A DNA stretch of 34,587 bases from Pseudomonadota bacterium (GTDB lineage Bacteria > Desulfobacterota > BSN033 > WVXP01). The notes under the pieces were generated by a model, which did no database searches, had not been told where the DNA came from, and saw only the letters and a list, made by a program, of their open reading frames with translations. The position numbers and the translations under genes are program-made. Below are positions 11,579 to 18,732 of this stretch, one piece after another. The stretch covers positions 9,441 to 44,027 of the forward strand of contig WVXP01000274.1 in NCBI GenBank assembly GCA_011773445.1, read 5' to 3'. Position 1 is the stretch's first letter. Every line of letters begins with the position of its first letter.

Positions 11579-12277
11579 ATGAACAGGAGCAGAAGACTCT
11601 GCTTACCGATTTTTGCATGGGCGGTTGGAATTTTGCTCATGACCTGCAATGGGCCGAGAACCTTACAAGAGAGTGAGTCGGTATCTCCAACCCTTAGGGA
11701 CCCCGGGGTTATCGCTCTGGTTCCTTTTTTTGTGAGCCGCCCAGATACACCCGGCCAGCAGTTGGTTCGTTGTCCGAGATGTGAAGGATACATGACGGTT
11801 GGGGAAATTGCCCCAGAGGCTCCTCAGGTGATTACGAGCCTTTTTAGGCGGGCGTTGAGTCGTGATGGATATACCTTGATCGCTCCCGAAATGGTCGATA
11901 AGTTGCTACCTGCACTGGTGAATCTCGAGGAAAATCCTGAAGTTTTGGCCAAGACGCTTGCCTCGCCAGTCAAGGCTAACACCGTGCTCATGGGGTGGAT
12001 TTTTAGATATAAAGAGAGAATCGGCAGTGACTGGGGCGCCCGAGAGCCGGCGTCTGTTGCTTTCGCTGTTTTTCTGTTTGATGGGCAGAACGGAAGAATG
12101 CTATGGCGCACGAAATTTGACGAGACCCAAAGGCCTCTCTCTGAGAATGTTCTTGGCTTACCTGCGTTTCTTAGACGAGGTGGAAGGTGGGTCGATGCGA
12201 GCGGGTTAGCATCGGATGGAGTCAACGTTGTCCTAATGAAATTTCCAGGTAGAGACCAGATAAGAGTGAATCGCTAA
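11579..12277 (+). CDS. Putative exported protein or lipoprotein of unknown function
   Basis: I do not recognise this 232-residue protein with confidence. The N-terminus has a basic start (MNRSRRLCL), a hydrophobic stretch (about 8-21) and a Cys at about 23 after LLMT. This is a non-ideal lipobox, so lipidation is possible but uncertain. The rest alternates beta-like segments (DPGVIALVPFFV; ANTVLMGWIFRYKER; SVAFAVFLFDGQNGRMLWRTKFDETQRPLSENV). That pattern recalls the LpoB/CsgG-type periplasmic lipoprotein fold, where a variable domain reports 'mode of gene expression in dose'-like sequences. The resemblance is structural intuition, not a motif match. A CPRC pair (RCPRCEGYM) near residue 64 could bind metal or form a disulfide. 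It lies between murA and pgpA, so an envelope role is plausible. Confidence 0.6.
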   Translation: MNRSRRLCLPIFAWAVGILLMTCNGPRTLQESESVSPTLRDPGVIALVPFFVSRPDTPGQQLVRCPRCEGYMTVGEIAPEAPQVITSLFRRALSRDGYTLIAPEMVDKLLPALVNLEENPEVLAKTLASPVKANTVLMGWIFRYKERIGSDWGAREPASVAFAVFLFDGQNGRMLWRTKFDETQRPLSENVLGLPAFLRRGGRWVDASGLASDGVNVVLMKFPGRDQIRVNR

Positions 12278-12344
12278 GGGCAATGCGGTCAGGAATCTTA
12301 GGGGAGGGGATAGGCACGAATCGACAGGAGGATTGAGGAGATCA

Positions 12345-12857
12345 TTGTCCAGCGCCACGGAAGATCCACGGGGAGACCGCTTTACTCGCCACTTCATCAT
12401 ATTCCTCTCGACAGGTATCTATTCTGGCTATGCTCCGTTTGCCCCGGGTACGGCCGGAACTATGGTGGCGGTGCCCCTGTATATCGTCTTTTGCAGGCTT
12501 CCTCATATTGCCTATGGAGTGACGGTAGTCGCCTTCTTGTTCATGTCCTGTTGGCTTTGTAGGGCAGCCGAGTCGATTCTCCTGAAGCGCGACAGCGAAC
12601 GAATTGTGATTGATGAGATTGGCGGGTTCCTGGTAGCAATGGCATTTTTGCCTCCGGCCCCGTTGTATATACTCCTGGGATTCCTGCTGTTTCGTTTCTT
12701 CGATATTGTGAAGCCTTTTCCTGCTAGGCGGCTTGAGGCCCTGAGATGGGGATATGGAGTTGTGGTTGATGACGTCGTCGCAGGGATTTACACGAATCTC
12801 CTACTCCAGGGTTTTATTCTCCTGATCGAGCGTAAACCTCCCCTCTCATTTTTCTGA
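12345..12857 (+). CDS. pgpA: Phosphatidylglycerophosphatase A
   Basis: PgpA removes the phosphate from phosphatidylglycerol phosphate at the inner membrane, giving phosphatidylglycerol. Family hallmarks are STGIYSGYAPFAPGTAGT, the acidic motif IVIDEIGGFLVAM, FRFFDIVKPFPARRLE and the C-terminal DDVVAGIYTNLLLQG. Several hydrophobic spans (around LYIVF, YGVTVVAFLFMS, LYILLGFLLF, LLLQGFILLI) fit an integral membrane enzyme of about 170 residues. The start is uncertain: TTG 12345 has GAGGAG four bases upstream. TTG 12333 would put AGGAGG only one base away, which is too close. No cinA or recA follows; instead 720 bp of non-coding DNA separates it from the acetyl-CoA island. Confidence 0.9.
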   Translation: MSSATEDPRGDRFTRHFIIFLSTGIYSGYAPFAPGTAGTMVAVPLYIVFCRLPHIAYGVTVVAFLFMSCWLCRAAESILLKRDSERIVIDEIGGFLVAMAFLPPAPLYILLGFLLFRFFDIVKPFPARRLEALRWGYGVVVDDVVAGIYTNLLLQGFILLIERKPPLSFF

Positions 12858-13019
12858 TATGGTTTGTGCTCTGCCGCGTGCTTCTCCACTGGAGTTGCCC
12901 GAGTCTCCCCCAAAGAGTTCTCCCGTCCAAAAATTGAGAAATCTCTTCAAGATTACCTGATACCATTCGTTTCAATGCTGGCCAACTGGCTTCTCTAGGC
13001 CCGAAGGCGTCCACTAGGG

Positions 13020-13324
13020 GTAACTCGTGGAGTTTCCTGAGCCTTACAAGCAAGAAATTCTCAACCTTCTGATGTTTCGCGACAATTTTGAACCTTTTGA
13101 TTGGACCCTCATATCCCTTCGCTCCCTTGCTTTCGCGTTGACCCTCGCGGGGCTCACAGGTGGGGAATTCTTGCCCTTTCCCCGCTCTGAAGGCGGGGTT
13201 TTCCCCTTACGTTCGGCTGAGCTCACGTCGAAGCCTGCTCGCCCTCAATAGGTCCCCCAACACTTCCGCAAACGTCCCTCAGGGACATGAGCGTCCACAA
13301 AACTCAGGAAACTCGACGGGTAAC
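13020..13324 (-). mobile_element. MITE-like non-autonomous element (copy B) with 22-bp imperfect terminal inverted repeats
   Basis: The left end 13020-13041 and the right end 13303-13324 are inverted copies matching at 19 of 22 positions. The shared core is GAGTTTCCTGAG and its complement. The 305-bp body holds the repeat blocks shared with 594-835 and a CCCCGC/GCGGGG hairpin (13180-13185 with 13193-13198). No transposase frame is present and no clear target-site duplication is visible. A further partial copy of the end motif (GGAAACTCCAAGAGTTT) occurs at about 13357-13374, where it also forms the terminator-like hairpin. Confidence 0.6.
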
Positions 13325-13359
13325 TCTCATCGACAACCGGTTTTTCCTGGAAAATCGGG

Positions 13360-13379
13360 AAACTCCAAGAGTTTTTTTT
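13360..13379 (+). terminator. Candidate intrinsic terminator upstream of the fhs promoter
   Basis: AAACTC (13360-13365), a 3-nt loop and GAGTTT (13369-13374) are followed by five more T residues. The stem is short and AT-containing, so strength is doubtful. Its position directly before the fhs promoter would insulate the pathway genes from upstream transcription. It is also a copy of the nearby repeat-end motif. Confidence 0.4.
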
Positions 13380-13380
13380 C

Positions 13381-13409
13381 TTGACAAACAATGGTCGATA
13401 CTTTAACAT
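13381..13409 (+). promoter_or_regulatory. Sigma70-type promoter for fhs
   Basis: A perfect -35 TTGACA (13381-13386) and a 17-bp spacer lead to -10 TAACAT (13404-13409, four of six consensus bases). The start site would fall near 13416, about 160 nt before the fhs ATG. Confidence 0.6.
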
Positions 13410-13425
13410 TGTGCACATTATCACA
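13410..13425. promoter_or_regulatory. Palindromic operator overlapping the fhs transcription start (Rex- or CRP/FNR-like)
   Basis: TGTGC-ACATTA-TCACA matches the CRP-type pattern TGTGA-N6-TCACA at 9 of 10 fixed bases. Extended by one or two bases it also matches the Rex pattern TTGTGAA-N4-TTCACAA at 11 of 14. It sits at the -10 edge and the predicted start site, where a bound protein would be expected to repress. Rex, an NADH/NAD+ sensor, would make sense for a redox pathway. The regulator itself is not in the window. Confidence 0.45.
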
Positions 13426-13577
13426 TACTCCCGGCATTGAAAGTCTGTGGCTGGCTGCTAGAGGACACGATAAAAGGAGTACATTTTGGATGAATGAGAA
13501 CGGGGATCGATTTGCGTAATTTCTGAGGAACTCGTGGTTAATGGACAAACCGACAATCGTGAGGGAGGAGGACATCA

Positions 13578-15350
13578 ATGGCGCTGAAAGGTCTTGATCC
13601 AACAAAAATGGCAGATTGGCAGATTGCGGAAACTGTCGAGAAGGACATGAAATCTGTTTTCCAGTTGGCTGAGGAGATGGGTCTTGAAAAAGACGAATTG
13701 ATTCCCATGGGGCATACACTGGGCAAGATCGATTTCATGAAAGTTCTGGACCGGTTGAAAGATCGGCCAAATGCGAAATACATCGAGGTAACGGCCATCA
13801 CGCCCACACCTCTGGGCGAGGGCAAGACCACCACATCGATGGGGTTGGTACCAGGACTCGCTCTCAGGGGTAAGAATGTCACAGGCGCGATCCGGCAACC
13901 CTCTGGCGGACCGACATTTAATATCAAGGGAAGCGCCGCCGGTGGCGGGCTGTCACAGTGTATCCCCCTGACAGCCTTTTCCCTAGGACTGACAGGTGAC
14001 ATAGACAACGTAACCAATGCCCACAATCTGGCCATGGTAGCCGTAACTTCACGGCTTCAGCATGAGTTCAACTATGACGATAAAACACTTGCCAAGAAAG
14101 GCCTGAAGCGACTGAATATCGATCCGCGAAACGTGGAGATGAGGTGGATCATGGATTTCTGTGCCCAGGCGCTCAGGGATATTATCATTGGAATTGGGGA
14201 AAAGATGGACGGGTTCATGATGCAGTCGGGTTTTGCCATCTCGGTAAGCTCCGAAATCATGGCGATTCTCTCCGTCTTCAAAGACCTGAAGGATCTTCGG
14301 GAGCGGATTGGTCGGGTTGTGGTCGCCTACGATAAACAGGGTAAGCCTATCACGACCACGGATCTTGAGGTGGCAGGTGCTATGACCGCTTGGATGGTGA
14401 AAGCCATGAACCCCAATCTACTTCAATCTCTGGAGGGTCAGCCCGTCTTGGTCCATGCAGGTCCGTTTGCCAATATTGCCGTGGGCCAGTCTTCTATCGT
14501 AGCCGATGAGGTCTGCCTGAAGCTGTCTGACTATCACGTCACCGAGAGCGGTTTCGGTGCTGATATTGGTTTCGAAAAATTCTGGAACATCAAATGTCGA
14601 TTCAGTGGTCTGATCCCTCACTGTTCGGTTATTGTTTCGACCATCCGGGCTCTTAAGATGCATGGTGGTGGCCCCAGAGTTGCACCAGGGCAGCCTTTGG
14701 ATCCGGCCTATACAAGCGAGAATCTTGAACTGCTAGAAAAAGGTATACCGAATGTGATTACCCACATTGAAACCGTCAAGAAGGCAGGGATCAACCCGGT
14801 GGTCTGTATCAACAGCTTCCATACCGATACGAAGGATGAGATTGCTCTGTTAAGAAAGCATTGTGAGGCGGCGGGGGCAAGGGTGGCTGTCTCCGAACAC
14901 TGGTTGAAAGGGGGTGAGGGCGCTCTTGAGTTGGCCGATGCTGTCGTCGAGGCGTGCGATGAAAAGTCCAACTTCAAATTCCTCTATCCCGATGAAATGC
15001 CCCTCCGTCAACGCATCGAAACAATCGCCAAGGAGGTATACGGGGCCGGCGGAGTGAGTTACACAACTATGGCTGAGGGGAAGGCCAAGCGCATGGAAGC
15101 CGATCCTGAGTTGAGCAAGCTTGCGACCTGCATGGTGAAGACCCATCTGAGCCTTACCCATGACCCAACAATCAAGGGAGCACCCAAGGGCTGGACCCTT
15201 CCGATTCGGGATATTCTGACCTATCGAGGAGCGGGTTTTGTTGTACCCGTAGCGGGGGATATTCGTCTGATGCCTGGAACCGCCTCTGATCCTGCCTTCC
15301 GAAGAGTTGATGTCGATGTCAAAACAGGCAAGGTAAAGGGACTCTTTTAG
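13578..15350 (+). CDS. fhs: Formate-tetrahydrofolate ligase (10-formyl-THF synthetase)
   Basis: Fhs joins formate to tetrahydrofolate with ATP hydrolysis, the entry of the methyl branch of the Wood-Ljungdahl pathway; it can also run in reverse. The 590-residue protein has the P-loop [10 protein letters not shown] at 77-86 and family segments [36 protein letters not shown] and RRLNID-like [14 protein letters not shown]. The C-terminus ends [14 protein letters not shown], close to usual bacterial endings. The ATG at 13578 has GGAGGAGGA upstream. It has its own promoter and is followed by a hairpin and a second promoter, so it may be transcribed apart from cooC-folD-acs. Confidence 0.97.
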   Translation: MALKGLDPTKMADWQIAETVEKDMKSVFQLAEEMGLEKDELIPMGHTLGKIDFMKVLDRLKDRPNAKYIEVTAITPTPLGEGKTTTSMGLVPGLALRGKNVTGAIRQPSGGPTFNIKGSAAGGGLSQCIPLTAFSLGLTGDIDNVTNAHNLAMVAVTSRLQHEFNYDDKTLAKKGLKRLNIDPRNVEMRWIMDFCAQALRDIIIGIGEKMDGFMMQSGFAISVSSEIMAILSVFKDLKDLRERIGRVVVAYDKQGKPITTTDLEVAGAMTAWMVKAMNPNLLQSLEGQPVLVHAGPFANIAVGQSSIVADEVCLKLSDYHVTESGFGADIGFEKFWNIKCRFSGLIPHCSVIVSTIRALKMHGGGPRVAPGQPLDPAYTSENLELLEKGIPNVITHIETVKKAGINPVVCINSFHTDTKDEIALLRKHCEAAGARVAVSEHWLKGGEGALELADAVVEACDEKSNFKFLYPDEMPLRQRIETIAKEVYGAGGVSYTTMAEGKAKRMEADPELSKLATCMVKTHLSLTHDPTIKGAPKGWTLPIRDILTYRGAGFVVPVAGDIRLMPGTASDPAFRRVDVDVKTGKVKGLF

Positions 15351-15378
15351 ATAAAAGCGTTAAGGATCGATGATGGCT

Positions 15379-15406
15379 GGTTAGCCCGCCCTAGGGCGAG
15401 GTAACC
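15379..15406 (+). terminator. Inverted repeat after fhs, possible terminator or attenuator
   Basis: Two 13-nt arms (15379-15391 and 15394-15406) pair at 11 of 13 positions around a tight CTAG-type loop, followed by CGTTTTCC. The T-run is short, so termination may be partial. A promoter follows within 10 bp. Confidence 0.4.
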
Positions 15407-15414
15407 CGTTTTCC

Positions 15415-15444
15415 TTGAAAAGGTTGCACCGGAACAGATATAAT
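15415..15444 (+). promoter_or_regulatory. Sigma70-type promoter for the cooC-folD-acs genes
   Basis: TTGAAA (15415-15420), an 18-bp spacer and a perfect TATAAT (15439-15444) lie just after the post-fhs hairpin. The leader to cooC would be about 210 nt. I see no recognisable riboswitch in it. Confidence 0.55.
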
Positions 15445-15661
15445 TAATTGTGTTCTCGATTCCGTGTATTTGACTGCCTGGATGCCATCATCGCTCTGCT
15501 CTTATTCCCCTCCTATGGACTAGCACACGAAGATCCTAAGCTTCTTTATCTCGCCTTCCGATCGGGGCGTGCGTAATACGAGGGAGAAAATCGAGGTTAC
15601 AAGACGGGTAAATGTCCGTTAACTAGGGGCATTGGGACGCAATTTAAGAATAGAGAAAACC

Positions 15662-16408
15662 GTGTCTTTCACGATTGCTGTTTCAGGAAAAGGGGGAACC
15701 GGAAAGACTACCATTGCAGGATTGCTGGTCAGATACCTCTTGGAAGAAGGGAAGAAACCGGTTCTCGCTGTAGATGCGGATGCCAATGCAAATCTCAACG
15801 AAGTATTGGGTGTTCAGATTGGGCCAACAATCGGCGAAGCCAGGGATCTGATGAAAAAAGACGTCCCTGTGGGAATGACGAAAGACGTCTGGTTTGAATA
15901 TAAGATCCAAGAGGCTTTGGTCGAGAAACAGGGATTCGATCTGATTGCGATGGGCAGACCCGAGGGACCCGGGTGTTACTGCGCTGCCAATACTCTGGCT
16001 CGGAAATGCATTGATCTTCTCGCAGGGAACTATCCCTATGTAGTGATCGACAATGAAGCAGGGATGGAGCACTTCAGCCGGATGACGACTCGGACCGTGG
16101 ATCTGCTTTTTATCATATCTGACCCGACGGTCCGTGGGGTCATTACCGCGGCGCGAATAAGAGATCTCATAGAGGAACTCAACCTCGAGGTCCAGCAATC
16201 CTTTCTCGTGGTGAATCGCGTCCAAAATGGTTTGCAGCCTGAGATTACCGCTCAGGCCAGTAAGCTGTCTTTGCCTCTTGGGGGATTGATTCCTGCTGAC
16301 CCGGTCGTATACGAATTCGATCTGGAGGGAAAACCTACCTTCACACTTCCTCAGGATTCAAAAGCCCTTCGATCGTCTTGGGAGATATTCGAAAGACTGG
16401 TTCCATAG
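15662..16408 (+). CDS. cooC: CO dehydrogenase nickel-insertion ATPase CooC
   Basis: CooC is a MinD/NifH-type ATPase that matures the nickel C-cluster of CO dehydrogenase. From GTG 15662 the 248-residue protein begins MSFTIAVSGKGGTGKTT, with the deviant Walker A at 9-17 as in CooC. The adjacent C105 and C107 (GCYCAAN) are the CxC pair that binds metal at the dimer interface. VDADANANLNEVLG and VIDNEAGMEHFSRMTTR are further family segments. The open frame extends to a TTG at 15632, but those ten codons lie before the conserved start and its ribosome site is too close. It sits upstream of cooS, its probable client, separated by folD and acsD. Confidence 0.92.
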   Translation: MSFTIAVSGKGGTGKTTIAGLLVRYLLEEGKKPVLAVDADANANLNEVLGVQIGPTIGEARDLMKKDVPVGMTKDVWFEYKIQEALVEKQGFDLIAMGRPEGPGCYCAANTLARKCIDLLAGNYPYVVIDNEAGMEHFSRMTTRTVDLLFIISDPTVRGVITAARIRDLIEELNLEVQQSFLVVNRVQNGLQPEITAQASKLSLPLGGLIPADPVVYEFDLEGKPTFTLPQDSKALRSSWEIFERLVP

Positions 16409-16549
16409 GGCGGCACGGGTAAATAAAGCGACCGAGTGACCTCGGGCTTGAATAGATTTCGTGTTGCAGAGTTCGAAAAATCCAGAAGCTTATCCGGCAA
16501 GTTGATAACTGGGTCAAAAGAGGCTAGATCTCGAAAAGGGGAGTAGGCA

Positions 16550-17437
16550 ATGGTAGCAAAGATTATCAGCGGTAAAGAAGTCGCCAAACAGATTCGAGAA
16601 GAGCTCAAAGCTGAAGTCGAAAAACTGAAAGAAACTCATGATGTGGAGCCCGGCCTCGTCACGATTCTGGTCGGTGAAAACCCGGCGTCGGTAAGCTACG
16701 TAACCGCCAAACAGAAAACCGCCCATGAACTTGGTTTTCACTCAGTCCAGGACAATCAGCCCGAGAATATGACGGAGCATGATCTTTTGGCACTTATCGA
16801 GATGTATAATAAGGATCCCAAGATTCACGGCATTCTGGTTCAGCTACCCCTGCCCAAGCATATCAACGAGAATAAGGTTCTCTACGCTATCGATCCGAAA
16901 AAGGATGTGGATGGATTTCATCCGGTCAATGTGGGTAAATTGATGATAGGAGAGCCCGATTATCTGCCCTGCACGCCAGCCGGCATTCAGCAACTTCTGG
17001 TTCGCTCAGGTGCGCAGATAGAGGGAGCCGAAGTGGTGGTGGTAGGCAGGAGTAATATTGTTGGGAAACCGATCGCCAACATTCTGCTGCAGAAAGCCGA
17101 AGGAGCAAATGCCACGGTAACCATTTGCCACACAAGAACCAAGGATATGGCCTTCCACACTCGAAGAGCGGATATTCTGATTGTAGCTGCAGGAAGACCC
17201 AAGGCGATCACTGCCGACATGGTGAAGGAAGGGGTGGTGGTTATTGATGTGGGGGTGAATCGCATCGGGAAGACTCCCGAAGGAAAGGCCAAACTCTGCG
17301 GCGATGTGGATTTCGAAGCTGTCAAAGAAAAAGCGAGCATGATTACCCCGGTTCCGGGAGGCGTCGGGCCCATGACGATCACTATGTTAATGATGAATAC
17401 CGTCAGGGCAGCAAAACTTGCCGCCGAAGCTGCATAG
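16550..17437 (+). CDS. folD: Bifunctional methylene-THF dehydrogenase/methenyl-THF cyclohydrolase
   Basis: FolD interconverts 10-formyl-THF, methenyl-THF and methylene-THF, the middle steps of the methyl branch, with NAD(P). The 295-residue protein has catalytic Tyr50 and Lys54 in VSYVTAKQK and the cyclohydrolase segment GILVQLPLP. It also has KDVDGFHPVNVG, the dinucleotide-binding VVVGRSNIVGKP and C-terminal ITPVPGGVGPMTITML. The ATG at 16550 follows GGGGAG. Because it covers both activities, no separate cyclohydrolase (FchA) is needed. Confidence 0.96.
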   Translation: MVAKIISGKEVAKQIREELKAEVEKLKETHDVEPGLVTILVGENPASVSYVTAKQKTAHELGFHSVQDNQPENMTEHDLLALIEMYNKDPKIHGILVQLPLPKHINENKVLYAIDPKKDVDGFHPVNVGKLMIGEPDYLPCTPAGIQQLLVRSGAQIEGAEVVVVGRSNIVGKPIANILLQKAEGANATVTICHTRTKDMAFHTRRADILIVAAGRPKAITADMVKEGVVVIDVGVNRIGKTPEGKAKLCGDVDFEAVKEKASMITPVPGGVGPMTITMLMMNTVRAAKLAAEAA

Positions 17438-17504
17438 ACCAGGGGTGGCCGATCGGAGAGGTTCTTGGACTCGGTTTGTGAAAGATTATACAAGAGGAGG
17501 CGTT

Positions 17505-17717
17505 ATGAAGGAGAAGCTCGAGGAGAAGAAGAGTTTTGATGGGAAGAAGGTCAAGGTTGTCGGGGCCACGTTTGATAAGGGGAAGCCGGATTCACCCTAC
17601 TATTGGCGAAAGAAACTGAGATCGCGAGATGAGATCCTTGAATATCTTAGAACTGGAGAGAGGTACTGGTTTAACGAAGAATGGTATGGCAGTGAGAAAC
17701 GAAAGACGCCAGCCTAA
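17505..17717 (+). CDS. Small conserved-looking protein of unknown function inside the acs cluster
   Basis: The ATG at 17505 has a strong AGGAGG site four bases away and gives a 70-residue, highly charged soluble protein with no cysteines, signal peptide or membrane span. The first 25 residues are Lys/Glu/Asp-rich. The C-terminal half is aromatic-rich (PYYWRKKLRSRDEILEYLRTG, then YWFNEEWYG). The frame is open upstream to 17418, but that part overlaps folD and lacks a ribosome site. It ends 28 bp before acsD and is co-oriented with it. Position suggests a role with CODH/ACS or the corrinoid protein, but I recognise no family and assign no function. Confidence 0.7.
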   Translation: MKEKLEEKKSFDGKKVKVVGATFDKGKPDSPYYWRKKLRSRDEILEYLRTGERYWFNEEWYGSEKRKTPA

Positions 17718-17745
17718 TATCCTATGAGCGGGGGAGGTGATGAGC

Positions 17746-18696
17746 GTGGCTTTTGAAACACCGAAAATCACGTATACGGGAAAAATCAAGAGTATCGCAA
17801 TCGGAAAGGGCGACCAAGCCATCCTTCTCGGAGATGAAAGCTCATATCCCTTTCATCTATTTGAGGGTGAAATGCCAAATACCCCTCGGATAGCCATGGA
17901 GGTGTACGATGTGGCTCCTGAGGATTGGGCAGAGGCTGCCCTGAAGCCCTTTACTGGTGTGACAGAGGATCCTGTGGCTTGGGCAAAGAGAAATGTAGAG
18001 GAGTACAAAGCCGACATGGTCTGCCTTCATCTGATCAGCACCGACCCCAATGGTCTCGATCGCCCGGCCGACGAAGCCGCCCAAACAGCGAAAAAGGTAG
18101 CCGATGCCGTTGATGTCCCACTGATTGTTTGGGGTGTAGACAATGATGATAAGGACGCTGAGGTGCTCCGAAAAGTGGCTGAGGTCTGTGAGGGCAAGCA
18201 TCTGATAATTGGTCCAGTGGTGGAGGGGAATTACAAGCAAGTGGGAGCCGGCGCCATAGGATACAAACACACAGCCATTGCCTCTACCCCGATTGATATT
18301 AATCTAGCCAAACAACTCAACATTCTCTTGGGTAATCTCGGTGTTCCCGATGAACAGATCATTGTCGATCCAACCACGGGTGGACTGGGATATGGAATCG
18401 AGTACACCTATTCGGTGATGGAGCGAATACGAATGGCTGCGCTCACTCAGCAGGATGAGCGTCTTCAGTTCCCGATGATCTGTAATCTTGCGAGAGAGGT
18501 CTGGAAAACGAAAGAGGCAAAATTGACTGCAGAGGAAGCTCCAACCATGGGGGATCCTGAAAAGCGTGGAATACTCATGGAGGGGGTGACTGCGGTTGTT
18601 CTCCTTCTTGCCGGTGCCGACATTTTGGTCATGCGACATCCAGAGGCGGTTAAACTGGTCAGAGAGATGATCGGCGAATTGATGGCAGCCGCGTAG
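17746..18696 (+). CDS. acsD: Corrinoid iron-sulfur protein small (delta) subunit
   Basis: AcsD (CdhD family) pairs with AcsC to form the corrinoid iron-sulfur protein that carries the methyl group from methyl-THF to acetyl-CoA synthase. The 316-residue product has the TIM-barrel family segments PFHLFEGEMPNTPRIAMEV, IDINLAKQLNILLGNLG, IVDPTTGGLGYGIEYTYSVMERIR and the C-terminal ADILVMRHPEAVKLVREMI, all close to the Moorella-type subunit. GTG 17746 is preferred because GGGGAGG lies eight bases upstream; ATG 17740 and GTG 17737 are nearer and less well spaced. It lies upstream of cooS, acsB and acsC. Confidence 0.94.
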   Translation: MAFETPKITYTGKIKSIAIGKGDQAILLGDESSYPFHLFEGEMPNTPRIAMEVYDVAPEDWAEAALKPFTGVTEDPVAWAKRNVEEYKADMVCLHLISTDPNGLDRPADEAAQTAKKVADAVDVPLIVWGVDNDDKDAEVLRKVAEVCEGKHLIIGPVVEGNYKQVGAGAIGYKHTAIASTPIDINLAKQLNILLGNLGVPDEQIIVDPTTGGLGYGIEYTYSVMERIRMAALTQQDERLQFPMICNLAREVWKTKEAKLTAEEAPTMGDPEKRGILMEGVTAVVLLLAGADILVMRHPEAVKLVREMIGELMAAA

Positions 18697-18732
18697 TCGT
18701 CACAAAAGACGGAAGTGAGTAGGAGGCTTACT

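Larger units (their letters stand above)
12858..13577. other. Intergenic region between pgpA and fhs
   Basis: This 720-bp stretch holds no convincing gene. Small frames at 12814-13053, 13027-13251, 13044-13226 and 13160-13384 overlap on both strands and lie mostly in the repeat element. It contains a MITE-like element (13020-13324), a hairpin with a T-run (13360-13379), a strong promoter (13381-13409), a palindrome (13410-13425) and an untranslated leader of about 160 nt to fhs. Confidence 0.7.

Noticed and set aside
13027-13384. Small frames at 13027-13251, 13044-13226 and 13160-13384
   Set aside because: They lie in the MITE-like element, overlap on both strands and follow the repeat, so they are most likely by-products of its base composition.
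13490-13520. Nine-codon leader peptide before fhs (ATG AAT GAG ... TAA)
   Set aside because: The ribosome-site spacing is poor and there is no run of regulatory codons or alternative hairpins to support attenuation.
15445-15661. Riboswitch in the cooC leader
   Set aside because: The leader is long enough, but I could not find the conserved core of a cobalamin, THF, SAM or nickel-cobalt riboswitch.
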